DNA of 64,000 nt from an uncultured Holdemania sp. (lineage in GTDB: Bacteria; Bacillota_I; Bacilli_A; Erysipelotrichales; Erysipelotrichaceae): NCBI GenBank assembly GCA_904395815.1, contig CAJFOC010000023.1, forward strand, positions 27,376 to 91,375. Reading direction: 5' to 3'. Shown in pieces: positions 31,404 to 39,393 of the stretch (its first letter is position 1; each line of letters opens with the position of its first letter). Below the pieces are notes generated by a model. It saw nothing but the letters and a program-made list of their open reading frames with translations, had not been told where the DNA came from and did not search any database. The position numbers and the translations under genes are program-made.

Positions 31404-31829
31404 TTAATAACTGTCCGTATACCGGAACACGAACCTATCCTGATCGGCAATCACCGTCTGATCGACGGCTGGACAAAATCCGGATGCCGTACAGGATTCA
31501 TTGTTGTCCGACTCAAACAGCCACCACGGTCCCGTCGTCATCTCTCCCTGATTCAGATCCAGCAGCGATACAAGCAGCCGTCCATACGTGCTCTGTTCCA
31601 TCACCGCCTTCAGCTCTTTTGTCTCATCCAGCAATTCGCCCAGCGTCTGAGCCTGCGTTTCAACGGTATCGGAAAACAGCTCCATTCCTTCAATGTCATT
31701 GATTACTGTAATCGTGACCTGTTTGACATCCTCATTTCCTTCTTCCCCGGGAAGCAGGAAACGAAAACCCAGGACACACAAAACCATGGCGGCCAGAATG
31801 ACCGCCGCTGCCATCCATTTCTTTTTCAT
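31404..31829 (-). CDS. DUF4430-like membrane-anchored extracytoplasmic protein
   Basis: 141 residues: one N-terminal transmembrane helix (about 5-24), then an extracytoplasmic domain with VTITVINDIEG, a leader-like DTVETQAQTLGELLDE and the closing WWLFESDNN...FVFRYTD, similar to DUF4430 domains (a fold related to cobalamin-binding intrinsic factor). The gene start overlaps the upstream ECF-S-like gene (ATGA). DUF4430 proteins are often found next to ECF S components, suggesting joint capture of a vitamin-like ligand; the ligand is not known. Confidence 0.65.
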   Translation of the reverse strand: MKKKWMAAAVILAAMVLCVLGFRFLLPGEEGNEDVKQVTITVINDIEGMELFSDTVETQAQTLGELLDETKELKAVMEQSTYGRLLVSLLDLNQGEMTTGPWWLFESDNNESCTASGFCPAVDQTVIADQDRFVFRYTDSY

Positions 31830-32323
31830 CTGTAATTCCTCTCTATTCGCTGCAGCCGATCGACCAGCGGATCAAACAGAAACAACGCCTCCAGAGCACT
31901 CAGCATTCCCTGAAGAAGCGATGTTTTCAATCCCATCAGCACATAAATCATCGTTACCCGTGCATCCAGCAGAATAAACGGCAGATCCAGCAGCTGTCCG
32001 GTGGCAAACGAACACAACCCCACCATCACCACAGCCAGCCAGCGATGCCGCAGAAGTACCGGTTTCATCCATCCCAGCAGCATCGCATATCCCGGATATA
32101 CCAGCAGATACGCCATCGTCCAGAGGGAAATTCCCTGAATCATCATGTTAACCAGAGCGAAAACCACGGCAGCCATCACGACATCCCGACGTTGCACAAC
32201 CGCTGACAGCACCGCGATGGTCAGTGTGATCGCTTCCAGATACAGAATCTGGGAGAAAAGATGAAAAACGGTCACCATCACTGCCGCCATCACCGCAATG
32301 CGGGCTATACGCCGGGTACTCAT
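31826..32323 (-). CDS. ECF transporter S component-like membrane protein
   Basis: 165 residues with five to six hydrophobic helices and an Arg-rich N terminus (MSTRRIARIAVMAAVM), the size and layout of ECF substrate-binding S components. The ATPase/T-component module is not here, so a shared group II module is presumed. Translationally coupled to the DUF4430-like gene. No riboswitch is visible upstream to name the vitamin. Confidence 0.65.
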   Translation of the reverse strand: MSTRRIARIAVMAAVMVTVFHLFSQILYLEAITLTIAVLSAVVQRRDVVMAAVVFALVNMMIQGISLWTMAYLLVYPGYAMLLGWMKPVLLRHRWLAVVMVGLCSFATGQLLDLPFILLDARVTMIYVLMGLKTSLLQGMLSALEALFLFDPLVDRLQRIERNYR

Positions 32324-32480
32324 GACCTTCGACCTCTTTTTGTACCTATCTCATTTTTGACTTGAAATGGGTTCATTGCCGTTCTCCTTCTGTGTTTGCC
32401 GATGATCCTCGATCGCTGAAAAGCTTCTTTATTATAGCACAGCCTTTTCCTCTTTGCCCTTCCGCAATGACAGGAACTGC

Positions 32481-32508
32481 TTCAAAACGACAGAAAGCGC
32501 GGTATAAT
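32481..32508 (+). promoter_or_regulatory. Promoter of the PAT-like acetyltransferase
   Basis: TTCAAA (32481-32486), 16-bp spacer, TATAAT (32503-32508), 22 bp before the ATG. Confidence 0.6.
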
Positions 32509-32529
32509 GAAAAAAAGGAGAGATGCCCC

Positions 32530-33099
32530 ATGTCATTGCAGGTGCGGCTGGCCGTTGCTGCCGATGCGGTCGCTTTCGCCGATCTTTACCGGCCTTATGT
32601 TGAACAGACCGCCATTACCTTTGAAACCGAAGCTCCGGATGCCCGTGAATTCTTATCCCGGATTCGCAATATTACCCGTCTCAATCCATGGATCACCGTC
32701 ACCGAGCAGGAAGAAGTGATCGGATATGCCTATTATCATCCGTTTCATTCCCGCGCCGCCTATCAGTGGTGGGCTGAGATTTCCGTTTATCTGCGTCAGG
32801 ATTGTCGGGGCCGGGGAATCGGAACGCGGCTGATGTCCTGTCTTGAAGAATGCGCAGCCATCCAGGGATACACCGAACTGCTGTCGCTGGTGACTTCTTC
32901 CAATCCCGCCAGTCTCCATCTGCACCAGCGCTGTGGATATCAGCAGCTGGGACTTTTGCCCAACTGCGGATTCAAACTGGGACAATGGCATTCCGTTTAC
33001 TACCTTGGCAAAACGCTGGCTGCTCCGATCGCTCCTTGTCCCATTCAGCCCCTGGACCAGGTTCGCTCCCAGATTGAACAGCGGCTTTGTCACTTCTAA
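32530..33099 (+). CDS. GNAT N-acetyltransferase, phosphinothricin-acetyltransferase-like
   Basis: 189 residues. N terminus LYRPYVEQTAITFETE, YAYYHPF, motif A VYLRQDCRGRGIGTRLM and the VTSSNPASLHLHQRCGY block match the PAT/YwnH subgroup that acetylates phosphinothricin-like amino acids or methionine sulfoximine. The true substrate is unknown. GGAGAG seven bases before ATG 32530 sets the start. Confidence 0.88.
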   Translation: MSLQVRLAVAADAVAFADLYRPYVEQTAITFETEAPDAREFLSRIRNITRLNPWITVTEQEEVIGYAYYHPFHSRAAYQWWAEISVYLRQDCRGRGIGTRLMSCLEECAAIQGYTELLSLVTSSNPASLHLHQRCGYQQLGLLPNCGFKLGQWHSVYYLGKTLAAPIAPCPIQPLDQVRSQIEQRLCHF

Positions 33100-33327
33100 G
33101 CGGCAGGCTCTGGTCTCATTCCGACTCAAAAAAGATTCCTTTCCTTCAATAAGAAAAGAACACGGCAATGATTTCCCTGTATTTGCCATCCTGATTATAT
33201 TCGTTATGACGAAAAAAAGGAAATATGAGTGGTGGCTCCTGGCTTGAAAGCGTCAAAGATTCTTTTCTTCAAACTGCACTTCGGTCATTTTGCTTCAAAA
33301 ATTCTTCCCTTTTATGCTGGAATCTGG

Positions 33328-33333
33328 TATAAT
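33328..33333 (+). promoter_or_regulatory. -10 box (TATAAT) of tRNA-Leu
   Basis: Perfect TATAAT 12 bp upstream of the tRNA 5' end; -35 weak. The preceding stretch 33100-33320 shows no gene. Confidence 0.55.
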
Positions 33334-33344
33334 CATTAAGCAAT

Positions 33345-33429
33345 GCACCGGTGGCGGAATAGGCAGACGCGCACGTTTGAGGGGCGTGTGATTGATATCG
33401 TACGGGTTCAAGTCCCGTTCGGTGCACCA
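33345..33429 (+). tRNA. tRNA-Leu (anticodon GAG)
   Basis: 85 nt including an encoded CCA end. Acceptor stem GCACCGG pairs with UCGGUGC, anticodon stem CACGU/GCGUG encloses loop UUGAGGG with anticodon GAG, a long variable arm (UGAUUGAUAUCGU) marks a class II tRNA, and the T arm ACGGG-UUCAAGU-CCCGU is perfect. Reads CUC/CUU. Confidence 0.95.
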
Positions 33430-33478
33430 TGGAAAAACAGTCCACAGTTCAATGTGGTTAGCCTTTCATAAAGGGCAA

Positions 33479-33515
33479 GGGTGTCAACCTTTTTCTCAGG
33501 TTGACACCTTTTTTT
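33479..33515 (+). terminator. Terminator downstream of tRNA-Leu
   Basis: GGTGTCAACC / GGTTGACACC perfect 10-bp stem followed by TTTTTTT, about 50 bp after the tRNA. Confidence 0.85.
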
Positions 33516-33785
33516 GAACATATATCGAAACTATTTTACAAACAATTCTGCCGATGATTTCATGCTGCTGATCAATAAGATGTTTGATAACTTTATCAAT
33601 GAAACAAACGGCTTTCCCTTTCTTTCAGAGGGAGATGAGGAAAGTGGGAAGCTGGTCTGGGCTTATTTACCGGAGGAGAATACTCCATGCTGCGCAAATG
33701 GCTGATGGAGGATATTCAAAAATCACCGCAGGAAATCGCGGAGCTGATGGTCAACATCATGAATTACACTCATAACAAAAGTTAA
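33514..33785 (+). pseudogene. C-terminal fragment of a TetR-family regulator, frameshifted
   Basis: The first frame reads NYFTNNSADDFMLLINKMF...ESGKLVWAY, then a single missing T shifts into the next frame, which continues TGGEYSMLRKWLMEDIQKSPQEIAELM to a TAA at 33785. The joined sequence of about 88 residues resembles the C-terminal (ligand/dimer) part of TetR proteins (YFTGG...WL.ED...SPEEIA). The DNA-binding half is absent; the terminator lies directly before it. Confidence 0.6.
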
Positions 33786-33871
33786 CGTTCAATGCAGGCC
33801 ATAAGCCTCTCTTTCAGCACTGCCGTTCTTTCAGGGTAATTATTGTGTTGAACGGAGTGCATCAACAACAA

Positions 33872-33894
33872 AGGACAGCGATCGTTTCGCTGTC
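33872..33894 (-). terminator. Hairpin after the 28-residue peptide gene
   Basis: GGACAGCGA / TCGCTGTCC stem followed on the minus strand by TTTGTTGTTG, 36 bp after the stop. Moderate terminator. Confidence 0.55.
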
Positions 33895-33930
33895 CTGTTT
33901 TGTCAGTGAAGAGTTGCCCGATATGTGGGT

Positions 33931-34017
33931 TTATTCCTGTTCCTTTCGTTTCTGAACTACCGCTACCGCTCCTGCGACCACCACCGCCGCCAACAGAATT
34001 CCCAGCCATTTCTTCAT
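33931..34017 (-). CDS. 28-residue single-pass membrane peptide
   Basis: MKKWLGILLAAVVVAGAV followed by AVVQKRKEQE: one hydrophobic helix (about 5-20) between basic ends. The case for a real gene is positional: TATAAT at 34050-34055, GGAGG eleven bases before the ATG, and a hairpin terminator behind it. Spacing of the ribosome site is longer than ideal. It could be a regulatory or toxin-like small membrane protein; no family recognised. Confidence 0.5.
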   Translation of the reverse strand: MKKWLGILLAAVVVAGAVAVVQKRKEQE

Positions 34018-34049
34018 TTCACTTTGCGCCTCCTTCATGTTCTGATTTC

Positions 34050-34055
34050 ATTATA
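34050..34055 (-). promoter_or_regulatory. -10 box (TATAAT) of the small peptide gene
   Basis: Perfect TATAAT 33 bp upstream of the ATG; -35 (ATGGCA, 17-bp spacer) is weak. Confidence 0.45.
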
Positions 34056-34117
34056 GTACGATTAGAATTTTATGCCATCGCCTCCCCTTACAGCCTTCTT
34101 ACAAATCTGTCATACAA

Positions 34118-34208
34118 GAAAAAATAGAAACTGCTCATTCCGTTTCTATTTCTCCGCCGAATTTTTCGGCCTGGGGGGAGAAAGAAATGGATCAAATTTC
34201 TTTGATCG
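34118..34208 (-). ncRNA. Small-RNA candidate D
   Basis: About 90 nt from TACAAT (34215-34220) to a terminator AATAGAAAC/GTTTCTATT (34123-34150) with a T-run. A GCCGAA/TTCGGC hairpin (34156-34170) and a run CUCCCCCC just before it (34171-34178) are the main features. It lies 22 kb from units A, B, C and E but has the same direct repeats at the same distance, which argues that all belong to one regulon. Confidence 0.6.
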
Positions 34209-34214
34209 ATTCTG

Positions 34215-34268
34215 ATTGTAGATCATCGCTGTGTTTTCTGTATGGAAAAGGCGTGAAAAAATGATGAA
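34215..34268 (-). promoter_or_regulatory. Promoter and direct repeats of RNA unit D
   Basis: -10 TACAAT at 34215-34220, plus-strand TGAA at 34254 and 34265, 11 bp apart. The first TGAA is 34 bp from the -10, identical to units A, C and E. Confidence 0.55.
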
Positions 34269-34271
34269 CGC

Positions 34272-34913
34272 CTATTCGCGGATGACAATGCCCAAAACCC
34301 GCGCCAGATCCACCGCCTGAGACGGATTAACAATCACACCCTTGAGTTCATCCCCGCACAGGGCAACGCCTTCAATCGAACAGGTGCTGAGATCGACACC
34401 CTCCAGCCGGCTGTGAAACAGTTCAGCGCTCTCCAGCCGGCAATCCGTTATCTCAAACGACTGGAACCGGGTTTCGCTGAACGAAGAAAACGATGCGTCG
34501 CATTCATGAAAGCGGCAGCTTTTGAAATGGCTGAAGGAAAAATTGCCGTAACTGAGCGCGCAATTGAGAAAGACCGTATCCTGAAAGCTGCAGCGGGACA
34601 GATCCGTTCCGGTCATCCGGCAGTGATCAAACAGAACTCTTCGAAAGGTGCTTTCGCTGAAATCACAGTTGGACAGATCGCAGCGGCTTATGATCACATC
34701 GATAAAATACGATTTAACGCCCATGGGCGGCATCGTGACCCGAGTCAGTCGGCATTCGCTGAATTCTGTGTTTTCAGCCTTTTCCAACGGCCAGGCCTCG
34801 TCACTGATCTCCATTTCCGTCAGTCTGGACTGCAGAGCCAGCTGCCGTGTCAGCACCGGCCGGTTCAGCTCACTTCTGATCCGCGGAGCCTGCGGTTCTT
34901 TTTTTCTGATCAT
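34272..34913 (-). CDS. Pentapeptide-repeat protein
   Basis: 213 residues dominated by A(D/N)LXX-type pentapeptides from about residue 40 to 190 (CDLSNCDFSESTFRR, SFQDTVFLNCALSYGNFSFS, SAELFHSRLEGVDLS), predicted to form a right-handed quadrilateral beta-helix. No signal peptide. Some such proteins mimic DNA and protect gyrase, most are uncharacterised. ATG 34913 has AAGGGTGA before it; an ATG six codons earlier lacks a site. Confidence 0.85.
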   Translation of the reverse strand: MIRKKEPQAPRIRSELNRPVLTRQLALQSRLTEMEISDEAWPLEKAENTEFSECRLTRVTMPPMGVKSYFIDVIISRCDLSNCDFSESTFRRVLFDHCRMTGTDLSRCSFQDTVFLNCALSYGNFSFSHFKSCRFHECDASFSSFSETRFQSFEITDCRLESAELFHSRLEGVDLSTCSIEGVALCGDELKGVIVNPSQAVDLARVLGIVIRE

Positions 34914-34948
34914 CACGTTCACCCTTTTCATCTTATCACAGCGCAGAC

Positions 34949-34975
34949 AAAAAGAAACCGGTTTTCCCGGTTCCT
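34949..34975 (-). terminator. Terminator of the amino-acid ABC/carboxypeptidase operon
   Basis: GAACCGG / CCGGTTTC stem with GAAA loop and TTTTTG on the minus strand, directly after the M14 gene. Confidence 0.75.
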
Positions 34976-34976
34976 G

Positions 34977-36665
34977 TTATAAGGTAATCTGAATTTCTGC
35001 CTTACCGGCTTTCTGCTGGAAAGCCGTCAGCTTCAAAACGGTGCCCGGCTGCGCCTGAACAAGCCAGCAAACCGTTTTGACCATCGGCTCGTGGTTGCCG
35101 GTCTGCAGCGTACAGGCGCTGTAACTGGCATGAGCGCCGGAATAGCCCTGCAGATCCCCGATCTCCATGACCTGCTTGCCCTGCACCAGCGAAACGCTTT
35201 GCCCCTGCAGAGAAACTCTGACCGGTTCGTTGATCTGCAGCGAGCGGGCCTCTTCCGTCAGATACGTCGGCAGGTACCCGTTGTTGCCGATAACAGCACT
35301 GACTTCAGCAAGATCCTCCGCCAGCCAGCGAACCTCTGTTTTTTCAATGGACAGCTGCGGCAGCGCTCTGGCATAACGCAGACAGAATCGGGTCGTCTTT
35401 TCCACTTCCTGTTTCAGAAAAGCGACCGGACAGTTCTGTTCGGTAAATTTCAGATTCAGTCCGCCGATTTCCACCTCGCCCAGCTGCGGATGATTCCACT
35501 TCGTCCACGGTTCAAAGCCGGAATCCGCGTTTTTGGCACACCAGTCCATCACCTGCGTCAGAATTTGCAGCGATTGTTTTTCCGTACGCTCGCCACGGTG
35601 ATCCCAGTCGATCTTGGAACCTGCTCTTTCCAGCAGATTCCACAATTCCAGCGTATAGGCCGGAATTCCCTGATTCTGGAAACACCAGTCGTCAAAGGCG
35701 CCGGAAGAATAGTTTTCCTGATCGATCATGAAATGATCAAAAATGTTGATGGCCGGATATCCCATCTCTTCGGTAGCCATCGCGCCGATTTCCCGCAGGC
35801 GAAGACTGTCCAGCGCATGCGCGCTTTTTTCCGGCCGGGTTCCCGGCGGATACAGAATCACGCCGCCGCTGGTATGATGAGTCGCTACGGAACCGATATT
35901 CGGATGTCCGAGCACAAAGTCGACCACTGCCTTATTTTCCGGATTGGACAGCGGATAGGGTCCGGCTCCCGGCTGACGGGCTTCGCTGAACCAGCCATAA
36001 GGATAGTTGCGATTGAAATCCAGTCCCCACAGCGTTTTGGCCGGCTGAACTTCGTTTCCCTGCTGCTGTTCAATCATTCCTTCGCTGAGCACCGTATAGA
36101 ACTCGCCCTCGCGATCGTCCGGTTTCCGCTTTTCCATCAGCTGCGGATGATCCGGGCTGATTTTCCAGGCGCCATGCGGATCCTTAAACCGCATCATCCG
36201 GATCACGCCGTCATCGTCCAGATCCTGAGGAAACAATCCCGGCTGCTGAACCGGATGCGGATAAGGGCGATCCGCCGAGCGCAGCCGCGCCGGGGTATGC
36301 AGATAGACCTCCGTTCCGTCCACGCTGATACGCGGAATGATATAGAAAGTCATCTCATCCAGCAGACGGCGCAATGACGCGTCGCTGTCATAGCCGGTAC
36401 ACAGCACATCCATCGTATGCATCGCGGCCATCGAACCGGTAACCTCGCCCGCATGAGTATTGCCGTCGATATACAGCGCCGGCTTGGAAAGAGCCGGACC
36501 GCTTTTTTTGTTGGTCAGCGTCACCGCCCAGACCTGACGGCCTTTTTCACTGGTACAGATCGATTCCACACTGACCAGATCCGGATAGCTTTTCGCCAGC
36601 TGTTCTATGCAGTGAGTCAGTTCCTGATAATCATAATAATGATCGTACTGAAATGTCGTCTTCAT
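34977..36665 (-). CDS. M14-family zinc carboxypeptidase, cytoplasmic
   Basis: 562 residues without signal peptide. Zinc ligands H71 and E74 in GNTHAGEVTG and H263/H264 in ATHHTSGG; catalytic E340 in YTLELWN. A C-terminal domain of about 180 residues follows. M14 enzymes remove C-terminal residues from peptides; specificity is not readable. It begins 12 bp after the ABC ATPase with no terminator between, so it belongs to the T-box-controlled operon; release of arginine from peptides would fit (inference). AGGAGGGAAG precedes the ATG. Confidence 0.88.
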   Translation of the reverse strand: MKTTFQYDHYYDYQELTHCIEQLAKSYPDLVSVESICTSEKGRQVWAVTLTNKKSGPALSKPALYIDGNTHAGEVTGSMAAMHTMDVLCTGYDSDASLRRLLDEMTFYIIPRISVDGTEVYLHTPARLRSADRPYPHPVQQPGLFPQDLDDDGVIRMMRFKDPHGAWKISPDHPQLMEKRKPDDREGEFYTVLSEGMIEQQQGNEVQPAKTLWGLDFNRNYPYGWFSEARQPGAGPYPLSNPENKAVVDFVLGHPNIGSVATHHTSGGVILYPPGTRPEKSAHALDSLRLREIGAMATEEMGYPAINIFDHFMIDQENYSSGAFDDWCFQNQGIPAYTLELWNLLERAGSKIDWDHRGERTEKQSLQILTQVMDWCAKNADSGFEPWTKWNHPQLGEVEIGGLNLKFTEQNCPVAFLKQEVEKTTRFCLRYARALPQLSIEKTEVRWLAEDLAEVSAVIGNNGYLPTYLTEEARSLQINEPVRVSLQGQSVSLVQGKQVMEIGDLQGYSGAHASYSACTLQTGNHEPMVKTVCWLVQAQPGTVLKLTAFQQKAGKAEIQITL

Positions 36666-36677
36666 CCTCTTCCCTCC

Positions 36678-37427
36678 TTACAGCACCTTGCTTAAAAACT
36701 CGATCGTGCGGGGATTGCGCGGATGTTCAAACACTTCTTCCGGCGTTCCCTTTTCCTGAATGATGCCGTCATCCATGAAAAGAACACGGTGACTGATCTG
36801 GCGGGCAAAGCCCATCTCATGCGTCACGATGACGCAGGTCATCCCCTCATCCGCCAGTTCTCTGATGACGTCCAGCACTTCCTTAACCATTTCCGGATCC
36901 AGCGCGGAAGTCGGCTCGTCAAACAACATGACATCCGGTTCCATCGCCAGCGCCCGGATAATGGCCAGACGCTGTTTCTGTCCGCCGGACAGCTTGCGCG
37001 GATATTCATGCTTCTTGTCCGTCAGTCCCACCATTTTCAATAACCGGTCTGCCTTGGCTTCCGCTTCGGCCTTGGACAGCTTTTTTTCAAGACACGGAGT
37101 GATCGTGATGTTCTGCAGTACTGTCAGATGCGGAAACACGTTGAAATGCTGGAAAACCATGCCGATTTTCTGACGATGCTTGTCAATGTCCACCTTCTTG
37201 TCCGTGATGTCCACGCCCTCAAAAATCACCTGTCCGCCAGAGGGAACTTCCAGAAGATTCAGACAGCGCAGGAAAGTGGATTTGCCGCTGCCGGAAGGTC
37301 CGATAATGGAAACGACCTCGCCGCGGTCAATCTCTTCCGTGATGCCTTTCAAAACCTGAAGACTGCCGAAATTCTTGCGCAGATCCCGGACCTGAATCAG
37401 ACTTTCTCTGGTATTAGTCACTGACAC
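36678..37427 (-). CDS. Polar amino acid ABC transporter ATPase
   Basis: 249 residues, GlnQ/ArtP/HisP type: [40 protein letters not shown]. Starts with GTG 37427 (AGAGGTTGAGT upstream), overlapping the permease end by 14 bp. Third gene of the uptake operon led by the T-box at 39.1 kb. Confidence 0.93.
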   Translation of the reverse strand: MSVTNTRESLIQVRDLRKNFGSLQVLKGITEEIDRGEVVSIIGPSGSGKSTFLRCLNLLEVPSGGQVIFEGVDITDKKVDIDKHRQKIGMVFQHFNVFPHLTVLQNITITPCLEKKLSKAEAEAKADRLLKMVGLTDKKHEYPRKLSGGQKQRLAIIRALAMEPDVMLFDEPTSALDPEMVKEVLDVIRELADEGMTCVIVTHEMGFARQISHRVLFMDDGIIQEKGTPEEVFEHPRNPRTIEFLSKVL

Positions 37428-38085
37428 TCAACCTCTTTTCTAACAGTTTGACGCCTTTGGACAGCACAAAGGTCAGCACAAAATAGATAAACGCGATGAC
37501 AAACAGCGGCTGCCAGCTGAGGAAATAGGTACTCTGCAGAATCATTCGCGTCCGCATCAGCTCATTGACATAAAACGTTGATGCCAGCGAGGTTTCCTTG
37601 ATCATCATGATGAATTCGTTGCACAGAGCGGGCAGAATGTTTTTGATCGCCTGCGGCAGAATGATGCGCACCATCGTGTTGAAGTCGCTCATGCCCAGCG
37701 ATTTGGCCGCTTCTCTTTGGCCTTTGTCCACCGCCTGAATCCCTGCCCGGATCACTTCTGAAACATAAGCCGAACTGTTGATGACCAGCGACAGAACGAT
37801 ATAGAAATACACCGGCAGATCCAGCGATTTGATCCACGGACTCATCTCCGGAACAAACATGTAGAAAATATACAGCTGCACCAGCAGCGGAGTTCCCCGC
37901 AGCACCTCGACATACAGCCCGGCCAGCCAGGACAGCGGCTTGAATTTGGACATGTGCATAAAGGCAACAACCGCTCCCAGCAGCATGCCGAAGAACACGG
38001 TGATGGCGGCCAGCTGCAATGTGCCGATCGTTCCCTCCAGGAAAATACTGCGGTAACGAATCGCAATATCAATAATCTCGCCCAT
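37414..38085 (-). CDS. Polar amino acid ABC transporter permease
   Basis: 223 residues with about five transmembrane helices and the EAA-type loop [20 protein letters not shown] that contacts the ATPase. HisM/ArtQ-like family. Begins 2 bp after the binding-protein stop with GAGGAATAATC before the ATG. Confidence 0.92.
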   Translation of the reverse strand: MGEIIDIAIRYRSIFLEGTIGTLQLAAITVFFGMLLGAVVAFMHMSKFKPLSWLAGLYVEVLRGTPLLVQLYIFYMFVPEMSPWIKSLDLPVYFYIVLSLVINSSAYVSEVIRAGIQAVDKGQREAAKSLGMSDFNTMVRIILPQAIKNILPALCNEFIMMIKETSLASTFYVNELMRTRMILQSTYFLSWQPLFVIAFIYFVLTFVLSKGVKLLEKRLSVSD

Positions 38086-38087
38086 GA

Positions 38088-38966
38088 TTATTCCTCAAAT
38101 TCCAGTCCCAGAGAAGCGGCCAGCTGCTTGGCATCCGCCGACCAGGTGTCGTAGAGCCCTTCTTCATTGACCTGGGTGAGGATCTCATTGATTTTTTCAA
38201 TCAGCGCCATTTCTCCTTTTTTAACCGCGACGACGTTACCGTCGTACATGTCTTCCACCGTCGTATCGAATTCCACTGTCGAACGGGCAATTTCAGGATT
38301 GGCCTTGGCATAGGCGTCCATCTGATCGCAACTGCAGGCAAAGGCTTCCACCTTGTCCGTCTTCAGCATCAGTACGGCTGTAGTCAGATCCGCGACCAGC
38401 TGCAGATCCGGATTTTCAATCTGGTCATTGACATAGCCTTCCTGCAGCGAACCTGGCTGCGCGACGATCGATTTGCCGGCAAAATCCGCCAGCGAGGTGT
38501 ACTCGCCAACCTTATCCGCCTTGACCATCAATCCCTGACAGCTGGATTCGCCATCCTGATTGTATCCGATGGACAGTTCAAAGTTTTCCTGCCGGTCCTC
38601 ACGCCATCCAAAACCGGAAATCGCGATATCCGACTGTCCCAGATCCACCGAAGCCAGAACGGTTCCGAAATCCATGGCCTTGATCTCCAGCTCCACGCCC
38701 AGCTGCTGGGCGATGTATTTCGCCAGTTCGATATCAGAACCGACATACTGATCCTGACCGGAAGCGTTGACGTTGATGAACTCCATCGGCGCATAGTCCG
38801 GCGAGGTCGCAACAATCAGCTTGCCGCGCGCCTGAATTTCCTCAAGCCGGTTGGCCGGTGCGGCAGAATCCGCCGGATTCGACGCGTTGTTGTCAGCCGT
38901 GGAAGAACAGCCGCTCATGGTCAGTGCAAGCAGTCCTGCACAGAAGATTGTCAGTAATTTTTTCAT
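38088..38966 (-). CDS. Amino-acid-binding lipoprotein, probably arginine
   Basis: 292 residues. Signal peptide with lipobox LTMSGC, then a family 3 solute-binding domain (GKLIVATSPDYAPMEF, VGSDIELAKYIAQQLG, GFGWREDRQENF, AQPGSLQEGYV). Anchored outside the membrane, it feeds the adjacent permease. The Arg-type T-box in its leader suggests arginine as ligand. Two adjacent ATG codons are possible; the second has the better spacing from GAGGG. Confidence 0.9.
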   Translation of the reverse strand: MKKLLTIFCAGLLALTMSGCSSTADNNASNPADSAAPANRLEEIQARGKLIVATSPDYAPMEFINVNASGQDQYVGSDIELAKYIAQQLGVELEIKAMDFGTVLASVDLGQSDIAISGFGWREDRQENFELSIGYNQDGESSCQGLMVKADKVGEYTSLADFAGKSIVAQPGSLQEGYVNDQIENPDLQLVADLTTAVLMLKTDKVEAFACSCDQMDAYAKANPEIARSTVEFDTTVEDMYDGNVVAVKKGEMALIEKINEILTQVNEEGLYDTWSADAKQLAASLGLEFEE

Positions 38967-39055
38967 CATCTTTCCCTCTCTTTTCTGTTCAAATCAGTCT
39001 GGAATTTCCTGTTTTCCTCTTTCCTTCGATCGGTTTCCATCCAATTCCCCCTTTA

Positions 39056-39281
39056 AACAAAAAAGCCGTCTGCTGATCTAGAGACGACTTTGTATTCGCG
39101 GTACCACCCTACTTGCCGGCATCGCAATGCCGACCCCTCGTTCCTTAACGCGGAATAACGTTTCAGACTACTTTGTTCATCTGAACTTCTCCCAGGTGCG
39201 GTTCCCCTTTGACAGTGCCGCCGGACTTGCACTCTGTTCCGGCTCGCTGATGGATGTCGCAGGCTACTCTCCTGATCATCG
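39056..39281 (-). promoter_or_regulatory. T-box leader, specifier CGC (Arg), of amino-acid ABC operon
   Basis: Minus-strand leader with the T-box sequence AGGGTGGTACCGCG (complement of 39097-39110), Stem I landmarks AGGAGAGUAG and CAGCGAGCCGG...AGUGCAAGUCCGG, and a terminator GTCGTCT/AGACGGC with T6 (39058-39088). In the specifier loop the 3' strand reads GGAACCGCACCUGG: the helix CAGG/CCUG closes it, so the codon is CGC followed by A (39198-39200), an arginine codon. Uncharged tRNA-Arg should allow readthrough. Confidence 0.88.
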
Positions 39282-39298
39282 AATTTGAATATGGCTTA

Positions 39299-39327
39299 AG
39301 TTTAATCGATAGGTTCAGCGATGTCAA
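39299..39327 (-). promoter_or_regulatory. Promoter of the T-box-led ABC operon
   Basis: Minus-strand TTGACA (39322-39327), 17-bp spacer, TAAACT (39299-39304), about 18 bp before Stem I. Confidence 0.75.
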
Positions 39328-39393
39328 GCCTGGAATCTGTTCTTTTAAACAGAATCGTTCATTTCTTTCATTCTTTTTGAAAAGTTTTTCAAT

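Noticed and set aside
34977..36665. Plus-strand open frame of 428 codons opposite the M14 peptidase
   Set aside because: No motif; the minus-strand peptidase has complete zinc ligands.
39198..39200. Other specifier codons in the 39.1-kb T-box (CAC His, ACC Thr, TGG Trp)
   Set aside because: They fall in or beside the CAGG/CCUG closing helix or are not followed by a purine, while CGC-A sits at the same place in both T-boxes.
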